Notes under the pieces: model-generated
What the model saw: only the letters and a program-made list of their open reading frames with translations
The model's database searches: none
Told to the model about the DNA's origin: nothing
From: Calliopum simillimum
Taxonomy: Eukaryota; Arthropoda; Insecta; Diptera; Lauxaniidae
Length of the DNA: 64,000 nucleotides
Reading direction: 5' to 3'
Assembly: GCA_951812925.1 (NCBI GenBank)
Contig: OX638368.1
Coordinates: 77,606,909 to 77,670,908 of the forward strand
Part shown: positions 54,165-64,000 of the stretch, one piece after another
How positions within the stretch are numbered: position 1 is the first letter of the stretch
Layout: every line of letters begins with the position of its first letter
Program-made: the position numbers and the translations under genes

Positions 54165-54275
54165 CATCCAAAGAGCATTTCTGAATGCGAGAGCGATGCG
54201 CATCCAAAGAGCATTTGTGGTAGCGAGAGCGATGCGCATCCAAAGAGCATTTCTGGTAGCGAGAGCGAAGCGCTT
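54165..54275. repeat. 36-bp minisatellite, block 2
   Basis: About three more units of the same 36-bp repeat, ending in agcgaagcgcttcg and followed by a GC-patterned stretch rich in agcgctt motifs to about 54380. Confidence 0.85.
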
Positions 54276-54399
54276 CGTTCCAATGACATGCCAATGTTAA
54301 TTTCAGCGCTTTTGGCAAAGAGAGAGATGCGCTTCACTGCTGCTTTAGAGCGCTTCAGAAGCGCTATTGATGCGCTCCATTCCCCATTGGGTTATTATT

Positions 54400-55526
54400 A
54401 GAAATTGCAAAAAAATATCGTATGTTTAAATAGCGTGTAAAAGGAAATGTAAGCAAGAGCAAAAAATATGAAAAATCATCAAAGGCAAAACAGCAAACTT
54501 GAAACGAAGCAAAAATTTAAAAGTCAGTCAACTTTAAGAAGCAAAACTATTTACTAAAATTAAGACGGCAAGTGAAATATAAACTCTAAAAAGTAACGTC
54601 TATCGTACAATAAAAATTTTAAAGAGAAAAATATCCTTCAATTATTGTGAAAAAACCGACTTTCTTGTGCTGCATAAAAAAAATAAAAGAAACTGAAAAC
54701 GTGATTTTGTGAAGCAGATATAAAGAAAAAAAATAAAACTGCTTATAGAAGTGCATTGTACTGCCAAAGCAACTTTCATTTACAAAGTTGGCAATCTGTG
54801 CCAAAAAAAAAAAAAAAAGCAACGAAATACTAATTCCTTCAGAAGATAGAATCTGGTGGTTACGTAGCAGCATCATCATCGAGTTTTTTTAATTCACTAA
54901 CAACCAGATCAGCAACTACAGATAGCAACAAAAACGATATTAACAATTGCATTCAACAGCAGTAGCAACGATTGCAGTTCACCGCAATATTGAAATTTCA
55001 GTCCACGGCAATATTGAAATTGCAGTCATCAGAATATCAGCAGTAATTGCAATTGACAACGATATCAGACAATATTGCAAAACACAAAAGTAGCATCGAT
55101 TGGAGTCATCAATATTAAAAAAATCAGTACATCGTCAGCAACAAGTAACATCAGCCTCGTCATCCATAAACATCGTTCATCATTATTAAGGGGTAGCTAT
55201 AGGTATTCTTATTATTAATTATTATAATTAAAATATATTAAGTATTCTTTACTGTATTATTTTTTGTTGCTAAATACTCGCGAGTTTTTTCTATTATTCT
55301 TTTTCCATTATATTTACTAATTAGTGTTAAAAAAGAAACAAGTAAAGAATTAAAGAAAACTTATAAAAGGAGAAAAACGACATGCAAATTTAAAATCATT
55401 ATTTTTTGAGTAATACGAAGATGAATTGTTAAAAGGTCAAGTATAGGGGAATGCCAAAGAAGGGATAATTGCAGTGCTGAACAATGCGGAACCAAAAATC
55501 TTATGTTTATTCAACAAATATTTTGC
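54400..55526. other. No gene recognised
   Basis: AT-rich. 54900-55120 is rich in cag/caa and contains repeated caatattgaaatt units (for example gcaatattgaaatttcagtc then gcaatattgaaattgcagtc). No supported frame. Confidence 0.4.
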
Positions 55527-55530
55527 CATA

Positions 55531-58499
55531 GACTGATTCCATTTCAATTCATACGGTGAGTGTGCACTTAGGTTTGCAAATCAACTTCAAACTAGTAAAA
55601 TATTTTTCTACAATCAAAACAAGGGAACACGTATTTTTTTTTTTTTTGGTTTGGACCAAAATTGGAGATTTTATGCCGTTTTGTAGGAATTTTGCCGAAA
55701 ATTTAATTTTGAAAAATTCATGAAGTTTAATCGGTTTTTTCAACCGCATTTCTTTATTTATCAACATGAATCAAAATTACATGAATCAAATAAAAATGCT
55801 AATTTTCTCAACAACACCATCTTTTTTTTTCTCGAAAACTTGCACAGTGATAGTAAAGCACGTCTTCTTTATTCCAGTAATGGCGGTTTTCTTGATATTT
55901 TTGTTATAAGTGCAAAATTTGCAATTTTTAACGTTAATATTGAGTTCTTCTATACAAAATGAATAAAAACTAGTAAGGGTGTAAATTTTGGCCTGGCCAA
56001 AAACTAAATACCCTACACTGCAGTATTTTGAAAATTTTGCTTATATGGGAGGTGCCACGCCCTCTTGTCCGAGTACACCCAGTTTTTGTTCAGAGCTTGC
56101 ATTTATAGTTTTTAGTGTCAGAGTGAAATTTAGTTGGATTATCTCAAAAAACTCTTTCAGTATAGCATTTTGAATCTTTTGCTTATATGGGAGGTGCCAC
56201 GCCCCCTTGTCTGATTTCACCCAATTTTTGCTGAGAGCTTTCATTTATAATTCTTAGTGTCTGAGTCAAATTTGGTTCGAATATCACAAAAAACGCTTTC
56301 AGTATAGCGTTTTGAAGCTTTTGCTTATATAGGAGGTGCCACGCCCTCTCGTCCGAGTTCTTCTAGTTTTAGCTTAGAGCGCGCATTTTTAGTCTTTAGT
56401 ATTTGAAAGTTTGGTTGGATTATCTCAAAAAACTCTTTCAGTATAGCATTTTGAAACTTTTGCTCATATGGGAGGTGCCACGCCCCTTGGTCCGATTTCA
56501 CCCAATTTTTGTTGAGAGCTTTCATTTATGATTCTTAGTGTCTGAGTCAAATTTGGTTCGAATATCTCAAAAAACGCTTTCAGTATAGCGTTTTGAAGCT
56601 TTTGCTTATATAGGAGGTGCCACGCCCTCTCGTCCGAATTCGCTCAAATTTTTATCAGAGCTTGCGCTTACAATTCGTAGTACTTATATGTATTGTGGTT
56701 GCATTGTCGTGAAAAATACTCCTAAAATTGCATTTTGAATATAATTTTTGTATGGGCGGTAGGCGTGTCCGTTGACCGATTTTGCTCATTTTCAATCCCC
56801 CGAGCTAACTTTGACGACGGAGGCAGTGTACCAAATTTCATTGAATTATCTTGCTCAGTTTTCCCAAAAAGTGTATTTCAACACACAGCCAGCCAGCCAG
56901 CCACCCAGCCAGCCAGCCAGCCAGCCAGCCAGACAGACGGACATGGCTATATCGACTCAGGAGGTGACGCTGATCAAGAATATATATACTTTTCTATACC
57001 TGCCACGCCTCCTTCTCTGCGTTACAAACGGAAGGACAAAGTGAATATACCCTGGGTGTAGGGTATAAAAATTACACAGTTCAGTTCTCACTTTCCTAGA
57101 CGGTTTTGCGATACTGATTCCGAAAATGGCACTTACATTCTTCTACCACTTTTGGTTTTCAAAATATCTTGAAAAACTTGAATAAAACCCATAAATTTGA
57201 AAAAAACCGAATTCTTTATTTTTGAGACACAAAATTCATTTATAGTTAGTTAGATGGAACTTAAATATACTCACGGTATAGAAAACCAAGCATTGTTTGT
57301 GTTTTTTGCGAATTGACCGTACCTTGGCTTTTGTTTTTCTTCGAAAGTTCTCGGAATTTTTATTAGTTTTTTTTTCGATTAATTTCGTTGTGCTGTTCTG
57401 GCTATGTAACAAGAAGTTAACCCTCTGGTTCCCTCACTCTTCCAAACATGGCATTTTTGAATACTTTTGCATTTCTTTGCATTTTTCCACTGTTCAATTT
57501 TGTTTATTCTAAAGGAATAAATTTCATCAACAGCAAAATTTTTAATTGAATAGCTGGTGTCAGTTTTAGCACCTGAGTTAGAAACTCACAAGCAGTCTGT
57601 ATAGCAGCCGTGTGGTCATTTCACAGACTATGATGTGTCGCGAAATTACATGAAACAATCGAAAAAGAAACTAATAAAAATCCCGAGAACTTTCGAAGAA
57701 AAACAAGAGCCAAGGTACGGTCAAATCGCAAAAAACACTAACAATGCTTGGTTTTCTATACCGTGAGTATATTTAAGTTCCATCTAACTTACTATAAATG
57801 AATTTTGTGTCTCAAAAATAAAGAATTCGGTTTTTTTCAAATTTATGGGTTTTATTCAAGTTTTTCAAGATATTTTGAAAACCAAAAATGGTAGAAGAAT
57901 GTAAGTGCCATTTTCGGAATCAGTATCGCAAAACCGTCTGGGAAAGTGAAAACTGAACTGTGTATTTTTTTTTATTCATTTTGTATAGAAGAACTCAATA
58001 TTAACGTTAAAAATTGCAAATTTTGCACTTATAACAAAAATATCAAGAAAACCGCCATTACTGGAATATAGAAGACGTGCTTTACTATCACTGTGCAAAT
58101 TTTCGAGAAAAAAAAAGATGGTGTTGTTGAGAAAATTAGCATTTTTATTTAAAATATAAACATCAATTTTAAGGAAAGTAAGGGTTAAAGAAATTTTTTT
58201 TTTTAATTATTACTTAAAAAAATTTTATTGTGCACCAAACAAGTTTTGATTCATGTAAATCAGTTGATAAATAAAGAAATGCGGTTGAAAAAACCGATTA
58301 AACTTCATGAATTTTTCAAAATTAAATTTTCGGCAAAATTCCTACAAAACGCCATAAAATCCCCAATATTGGTCCAAACCAAAAAAAAAAAAAAAATACG
58401 TGTTCCCTTATTTTGATTGTAGAAAAATATTTTGCTAGTTTGAAGTTGATTTGCAAACCTAAGTGCACTCTCACCGTATGAATTGAAATGGAATCAGTC
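55531..58499. mobile_element. Large palindromic element with 4-bp duplication, split by repeat copy 3
   Basis: Ends GACTGATTCCATTTCAATTC inverted; cata is duplicated (55527-55530, 58500-58503). Arms of about 700-800 bp (left 55531-55970 plus 57072-57350, right about 57680-58499) match inversely with few changes. The right arm near 58150-58250 has about 110 bp without a left match. The loop (57360-57670) is non-coding. A 4-bp non-TTAA duplication would fit Sola- or CMC-type elements, among others. Confidence 0.82.
55972..57070 (+). repeat. Interspersed repeat with 142-bp monomers and CAGC tract, copy 3
   Basis: Five monomers (at about 56045, 56187, 56328, 56467 and 56608), tail and (agcc)n at 56886-56929. 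It is inserted in the left palindrome arm; the uninterrupted right arm (57960-57985) shows the boundaries are ctagtaaggg at the left and gggtataaaa at the right, within an A tract. Confidence 0.9.
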
Positions 58500-58503
58500 C
58501 ATA

Positions 58504-58913
58504 TATTTTTTTTTTTATTTATTCAAATCCAATAATCATACAGTTTAGGATTATTATTTCATTTGTAGCAAGTTTCTGAGTTTAACCAAAAGACATATTT
58601 TCTATAGTTACGGTTCAAAATGGCATAGGGATGACCGCGCCCTAGCCGGGTATACCTCGAATGCATATAACCGATGGTAAGCGAGACTTTTCTTTATAAA
58701 TACATGCCAGGCGTAACAAGTCCCAAAACCAAATGTATTTATCATCTTCTTCAGATGGGGACACTTATATGCAGTTTTCACAACAAGCGCGATGGTGAGA
58801 ATTTAGAATTTGTAAGCCCCAAAGAGAAAAAATATATAAGTGTTTATACAGTTATACCCTTAGGCTAAAATTAATAAATTTAAAATACTCAAAATGAAGA
58901 GAAAAACTATTGT
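58504..58913. other. No gene seen
   Basis: AT-rich; a 64-codon plus-strand frame at 58674-58868 has no recognisable content. Confidence 0.4.
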
Positions 58914-59717
58914 AGTAAGGGTGTAACCTTTGGCCTGGCCAAACATTAAATACCCTACACTGCAGTGTTTTTAAAATTTTGCTCATATGGGAGGTGCCAC
59001 GCCGTCTTATCCAAGTTCACCCAGTTTTTGCTCAGAGCGTGCACTTATAGTCCTTAGCATTTGATTGAAATTAAGTTGGATTAACTCAAAAAACTTTATA
59101 GTTCTTAGTGTCTGAGTAAAATTTAGTTCGATTATCTCAAAAAACGCGTTTAGTATAGCGTTTTCAAGCTTCTGCTTATATGGGAGGTGCCACGCCCTCT
59201 TGTCCGATTTCACCCAATTTCTGCTGAGAGCTTGTATTTATAGTTCTTGGTGTCTGAGTAAAATTTAGTTTGATTATCTCAAAAAACGCTTTTAATATGA
59301 TAGCATTTTCAAGCTTTTGCTTATATGGGAGATGTCGCGCGCTCTTGTCCGAATTCGCTTAGTTTTTTTCAGAGCTTGCGCTTACTATTCGTAGTATTTA
59401 TGTATTTATGTGTATTTCAGTTGCATTGTCGTGAAAAATACTCCTAAAGTTGCATTTTGAATATATTTTTTGCATGTTGTATGGGCGGTAGGCGTGTCCG
59501 TTGACCGATTTCGCTCATTTTCAATCCCACGAGTTAACTTTGACGATGGAGGCAGTGTACAAATTTTCATTGAATTATCTTCCTCAGTTTTCCTAGAAAG
59601 TGTATCTCCACGCACACCCAGCCAGACAGACGGACATGGCTAAATCGACTCAGGAGGTGACGCTGATCAAGAGTATATATATACAAAGTGAATATACCCT
59701 GGGTGTAGGGTATAAAA
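58914..59717 (+). repeat. Interspersed repeat with 142-bp monomers, copy 4 (shortened)
   Basis: Begins agtaagggtgtaacctttgg, three monomers (58985, 59178, 59320), a much reduced (cagc) tract at 59615-59625, and ends gggtgtagggtataaaaa. One monomer is truncated. Confidence 0.85.
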
Positions 59718-59908
59718 AGTGAAGTGTTATATCAACCATATAGTCCATATACAGAAGTCACATATCACTTACATTCGGCACATTCTTCAAGACTCCAAAA
59801 ATGGCAGGTAACACATTCAACTCAAACTTCACCACAGCGATCTTCTCTTCGTGCAAAAATTAAGTCGTGCAAACAAAACATCTTCCAATAAAAAAAAGTA
59901 TAATTATT

Positions 59909-59996
59909 AGGGTGGAGCGCTGCTCTATGGAGATTTTTTGTTTGTACATATTCTAAATGGGCCAGTGGTGAAAAGGTCAATCACCTTTTAGAGGTG
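59909..59996. repeat. Dispersed repeat shared with 63038-63125
   Basis: gtggagcgctgctctatgga, tttttt, tacatattctaaatgggcca corresponds to gaggagcgcggctctacgga, tacatattgtaaatgagcca at 63048. About 85 bp, non-coding. Confidence 0.6.
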
Positions 59997-60094
59997 TATA
60001 AATATTTTTTCAAAATTTTGAGTTTTAGTACTGCCACAAGTCAATCAAACCTTAAACACATCCTGGGAATATAGGGAAAAACTCAAAGTTGGAA

Positions 60095-60535
60095 GACTGA
60101 AGTTTTTTTGATGAGGTTTTGTTCGTACACTTCTCCTGAGTTGGAAAATATGAAAATTAAAATCCAGACTCTTCCTTCTTGCGAATAAATAAGCTTAAGC
60201 CCCTTTTTTCGAGGCATGTTTAAGTTACTTATATTATAGTTACCTCGAAGTCTTGGAAATTAAAATGTTTTAATCAGGCCTGTTCGTTAATTTGCCCAGA
60301 GTTGGAAAATAAGAAAATTTAATCGGAACAATTTCATATTGCGAATAAACCGAGCTTAAGCGCCTTTTTTCTTGGTGTTTTTAAATTATTAATCGACCTC
60401 CAAATGTTGGCACTGAAAATTTTTGATGAGGTTTTGTTTGTTAGTCTCTTGTAAGTGGGATAAGGTGAAGAAGTGAATCAAAACAACTTCTTCTTGCGAA
60501 AAAACCGGCTTTAAGCCCCTTTTTGCCTCTAAAAG
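60095..60535. repeat. Three degenerate tandem units of about 150-160 bp
   Basis: Units contain aggttttgttcgtacacttc/aggcctgttcgttaatttgc/aggttttgtttgttagtctc, then gttggaaaat or gtgggataag, then cttgcgaataaa and cttaagccccttttt. They look like a small satellite. No coding sequence. Confidence 0.6.
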
Positions 60536-60573
60536 TTTGAATAAAACATACAACTTTCAACTCGCAATAACTT

Positions 60574-62478
60574 CCCAATGTGCACAAAAACGGATGAGGA
60601 TCCGTTTCGAATCCGTTACGAGTTCAAAAACGTATAAAAAACGTAATCCGCGGTAACGGATCCATTTCGAACCTGTAACGTACATCAAAAACAAATTCAA
60701 AACGCTGTGTTTAAATAAATAAAAAAAAACGTTTTGAAGCGCTTATTAACAATTAAAAAATAATAAATAAAAAGAAAAAAATTATCGATCCGCCTATGGT
60801 AAAATTCGAACCCGGATAATTTCGCAGTGCAGGCCCGTTTCGAATCCGAAACGTATGTAAAAACGAATTCAAAACGGATTTGCTTTTAAAAATGTTAATG
60901 CTGTATATTTACAGAAAAAAACCGTTTGACGCGCTTATAAGCAATTAAAAAAAAAATAAAAATAAACAAAGGACGAAAATAAAGGGTAAAAATCCACCTG
61001 TGGTAGGATTCGAACCGGGTAAATCCGTTTCGAATCCGTAAATACTTCAAATAAGAACTCAAAACGGATTTACTTTAATTAATTTTAATCTTTTTATTTT
61101 ATTGCGTATGATTTTTTGTAAACTTTTCAAACTCTGTTTGAAGAAATGTTTTTGATTCCAAATTTGAGTATATACATATTTTTTATCAAAAGAAGGGAAG
61201 CGAAAGAACACAGAATACTTATAAAAAAAACAACAAAAATTTGTTTAATCAATACAAACTTTAAATCTCAACATCAGATAAGTCTACATCAGATACGTAT
61301 ATGTCAACATCATTTCGGTTAATAGCCTCCCAAACGGACTCGTTTCGGATCCGTAACGGGTTCATATTTTCGTTCTTTTTATCCGTTACGGAATCCGTTA
61401 CGTATCCGTTACTGATCCGTTTGCGGGAAGGATTCCTAAAAAAAAACGAATCGTTTTCTTCTACTTTTATGGAACCTGTAACGTACATCAAAAACGAATT
61501 AAAAATGGATTCGCTTTTAATAATGTTAATGCTGCTTATAAAGAAAAAAAAAGAAAAAAGGGTGAAGCGCTTATTTTTAATTAAAAAAAACAAAATAGCA
61601 AAAAAAAAAATTACTAGCCCGCCCGGCCGGGAGGCGAACCCAGGCTCCCGGGGTATTACTCTTTCATACACGAGACGTTAGCCAACTAGGCTATTAACCG
61701 ATATGATATTGACTTATCTGATGTAGACTTATTTGATGTTGAGATTTAAAGTTTGTATATTAAGCAAATTTCTGTTGTTTTTTTATAAGTATTCTGTCTT
61801 CTTTCTCTTCCCTTCTTTTGATAAAAAATGTAACATACTCAAATTTGGAATCAAAAACATTTCTTCAAACAGAGTTTGAAAAGTTTACGAAAAATCATAC
61901 GCAATAAAATAAAAAGATAAAAAAAAATAAATCAAAAATATTTTTTTTATCATCATTAAAATTAATTAAAGCAAAACCGTTTTGAGTTCGTATTTGAAGT
62001 ATTTACGGATTCGAAACGGATTAGCCCAGGTTCGAATCCTGCCACAGGTGGATTTTTACCCTTTATTTTTCTTCCTTTTTTTTCTTTTTATTATTTTTGA
62101 ATTGCTAATAAGCGCATCAAAACGGTTTTTTTCTGTAAATATACAGCATTAACATATTTAAAAGCAAATCCGTTTTGAATTCGTTTTTACATATGTTTCG
62201 GATTCGAAACGGGCCCGCACTGCGGAATTACCTAAGTCTGAATTCTACTATAGGCGGACTGATAACTTTTTTCTTTTTATTTATTGTATTTTTTTTTTAA
62301 TCGCTAATAAGCGCTTCAAAATGTTTTTTTTTTATATTTAAACACAGCGTTTTGAATTCGTTTTTGATGTACGTTACGGGTTTGAAGTGGATCCGTTACC
62401 GCTGATTACGTTTTTTATACCTTTATGAACTCGTAACGGGTTCGAAACGGATCCTCATCCGTTTTTGTGCACATTGGG
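60574..62478. mobile_element. Palindromic element of the tRNA-like family, 1.9 kb
   Basis: Ends cccaatgtgcacaaaaacgg and ccgtttttgtgcacattggg. Arms of about 680 bp carry, in mirror order, gtaatccgcggtaacggatc, a gaattcgaacccgg module, a gtggtaggattcgaaccggg module and aaactttaaatctcaacatc. The centre (about 61325-61692) holds a tRNA-like module on the minus strand and the family's cccaaacggactcg end. It is non-coding and resembles blocks 1 and 2 around the gap. Confidence 0.75.
61612..61692 (-). other. tRNA-like module, minus strand
   Basis: Minus strand: agcctagttggctaacgtct, then ccccgggagcctgggttcgc and ctcccggccgggcgggcta. B-box gggttcgcctcc is one base off consensus. Confidence 0.55.
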
Positions 62479-62549
62479 CTAGTTGTCTAACGTCTCGTGT
62501 ATGAAAAAGTAATACCCCGGGACCCTGGGTTCGACTCCCGGCCGGGCTA
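62477..62549 (+). other. tRNA-like module with perfect B-box
   Basis: gggctagttgtctaacgtct, then ccccgggaccctgggttcga and ctcccggccgggcta. The B-box ggttcgactcc (62528-62538) fits the pol III consensus exactly and is followed at 62554 by a T tract that could end pol III transcription. It is the best preserved of five copies in the window. Confidence 0.6.
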
Positions 62550-62848
62550 AGTAATTTTTTTTTTTTTGTTTTTTTTGTATTATTTTGTTTTTTTAATTAA
62601 AAATAATCGCTTCACCATTTTTTTTTTTTTTTATAAGCAGCATTAACATTTTTAAAAGCGAATCCGTTTTGAATTCGTTTTTGATGCACGTTACAGGTTC
62701 GAAACGGATCCATAAAAACAGAAAAAACGATTCTTTTTTTTTTAGGAATCTCTCCCGCCAACGGATCAGTAACGGATACGTAACGGATAAAAAGTACGAA
62801 AATATGAACCCGTTACGGATCCGAAACGAGTCCGTTTGGCACACTGGG
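62479..62848 (+). repeat. tRNA-like family, right-end unit
   Basis: From the tRNA-like module through T tract, cagcattaacatttttaaaa, ggttcgaaacggatccataa, ctcccgccaacggatcagta to gtccgtttggcacactggg. It is the inverse of the centre of the preceding palindrome. Confidence 0.65.
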
Positions 62849-63148
62849 TTAGCTCACAGTTGTTTATTTTCAGGTAAGTATATAGAGAAGTGTTCATAGA
62901 ACATACATATATGTATTTTGACTAAAAATTTTTAGAAAACCATTGCTTTGTTGATTGATAAATCAGCGCAAATATTATTTTCTGTCAGAATTATTTTTAT
63001 GTTTTTCATATAAAATTCATAAATATGCTTGCTATTGTAGACAATGTAGAGGAGCGCGGCTCTACGGAAATTTTTTATTTTTACATATTGTAAATGAGCC
63101 ATTGAGTAAAAGGTCATAATCAAATCTTAACTCATAATTTATAAGTTA
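62849..63148. other. No gene; dispersed repeat at right
   Basis: AT-rich sequence, then (63038-63125) the second copy of the 59909 dispersed repeat, which is interrupted by the Tc1-like element. Confidence 0.4.
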
Positions 63149-64000
63149 GCCCAGGAAAATAAGACATTTTCTGCGAAAAAATTCCCAGTGCAAATTTTTC
63201 ACCGGAATTGTCTTTATTTATGCATGATACACAAACTGTGAAAAGTCCATTGCAAAGTCGTGTGCGCATAAAAAGTTATTCGGGCTCGAAGGTCGCTAAA
63301 ATCAGTTTTTTGCAAATATCTCGCTAATGCTAACTTTTACAGAAAAATTTTGGTCTCCAATTTTGTAGCACAGGAAATTTTCTACTGCGTACGACTTCTA
63401 GTTTAGGAGATCACCCAATTTAAAAAGTTGTTAACAGTTATGATATGAAATACTACCTATGAGTTCATATTAAAATATCTTACTTTTTAAATTGCAATAA
63501 CTCTTCAATGAGAAGTTGTACAAACAAAATCAAAATGCCGTTTGAAAGATAATTTAATTTTCTACATACCGTACAAATTTTTTTTTTCGAACGGCTCATG
63601 ACTTTAAAAATATTCTTGAATAACCGTTAAGGCTTCGAAATTACTGTTTTTTTTAAGGATATCTGCGAATTGGTAAGTACTACGATAAAAAGTAATGGCA
63701 CCAAATTTGTAGAGAATTACAAGATCTACAAAAAATAAGCAATATGTGTAAAACATATAATTGATAATTACAAAAAGTTCGAAAATTTACAAAATCGTCC
63801 CAAATCTGGAAGACCCCGTAAACTAAATGCGACTCAAATACGATCCATTGTGCGACGAGTGAAGCAAAATCCAACTGGAAGTGCTGTTAAAATATCCGAG
63901 AACATTTCAGAACGCTCAGGTGTTAACGTTAGCTCCAGTACTATACGTAGAGCACTACATGCAAATGGACTACGTGGACGAGTTCCAAGAAGCAAACCTT
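63149..64000 (+). mobile_element. Tc1-like transposon with about 600-bp terminal arm, partial
   Basis: Starts GCCCAGGAAAATAAGACA after TA (63147-63148). The first 600 bases match the arms of the 33653-34991 palindrome, then transposase coding sequence begins. Long-armed Tc1 elements are known in flies (Minos and S elements have arms of about 0.25 kb); 0.6 kb is longer. The right half lies beyond the window. Confidence 0.85.
63757..64000 (+). CDS. Tc1-like transposase, N-terminal part (partial)
   Basis: Open to the window edge: NYKKFENLQNRPKSGRPRKL, then NATQIRSIVRRVKQNPTGSA, ISERSGVNVSSSTIRRALHA and NGLRGRVPRSKP. This is the paired-like DNA-binding region of Tc1 transposases: end of the first helix-turn-helix, the basic SGRPRKL linker (GRPR-like), and the second helix-turn-helix. 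The catalytic domain would follow outside the window. No methionine in frame lies upstream within the arm, and the first 30 or so residues seem missing, so it may be 5'-truncated or start elsewhere. Confidence 0.8.
   Translation, partial: MIDNYKKFENLQNRPKSGRPRKLNATQIRSIVRRVKQNPTGSAVKISENISERSGVNVSSSTIRRALHANGLRGRVPRSKP

Overview
This window looks like AT-rich nuclear DNA of a higher fly (brachyceran Diptera). That is an inference from intron-bearing animal gene fragments (Vps15/PIK3R4, RRP12, p32, Tango2-like, NCOA5-like) and from the mobile elements present (Ty3/gypsy, mdg3/micropia-like, CR1/Jockey-group LINE, mariner, Tc1, pogo, hAT). No bacterial feature was seen. Almost the whole window is transposable elements inserted in one another, and a 200-base run of N is an assembly gap. 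The only host sequence that reads without lesions is the 3' end of a Vps15 (PIK3R4) gene at 52053-52525 on the minus strand.

Region 1 (1-23.7 kb) is a minus-strand LINE. It runs from ORF1 at 23693 through the endonuclease and off the left edge of the window. It is split by a 1.08 kb hAT element (8-bp duplication gaatgcag), a 297-bp inverted-repeat element, and a 19.65 kb Ty3/gypsy retrotransposon (168-19818, duplication aaca). The Ty3 element reads gag (14386-12722), a G GGA AAC frameshift signal, then pol, which is broken by one frameshift near 11015. Its LTRs are unusually long, about 3.3 kb once later insertions are removed, and nearly identical. The left LTR carries a 4.86 kb hAT-like element. 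That element contains a 1.06 kb inverted-repeat element holding a ubiquitin-RpL40 pseudogene. The right LTR carries a 0.92 kb pogo-like element. The 5' leader of the retrotransposon contains two hairpins with the same loop sequence but covarying stems.

Region 2 (24-29 kb) is a large foldback element. Its right arm holds a smaller inverted-repeat element that has captured an NCOA5-like gene fragment with its intron. Then follow the last exons of RRP12 as a pseudogene and an interspersed repeat with 142-bp monomers and a CAGC microsatellite.

Region 3 (29.1-51.8 kb) is a decayed mdg3/micropia-like retrotransposon on the plus strand, with 154-155 bp LTRs and duplication gaaa. Its gag, protease, RT, RNase H and integrase pieces are separated by three blocks: (a) 33.2-42.1 kb, with a 1.34 kb palindrome and pseudogenes of RRP12, p32 and Tango2; (b) a deleted mariner; (c) a 7.1 kb element with 400-bp inverted repeats, full of a repeat family that carries tRNA-like modules.

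Region 4 (51.8-64 kb) holds the Vps15 exons, a perfect palindrome in the preceding intron, a 36-bp minisatellite around a tRNA-like sequence, a 3 kb palindrome, a second large array of the tRNA-like family, and the start of a Tc1-like element. The Tc1 element's 600-bp arm is the same sequence as the 1.34 kb palindrome of region 3, which makes it the likely parent family.

The protein-coding parts are nearly all transposon genes or dead host-gene copies. There is no operon-like or cooperating gene set.
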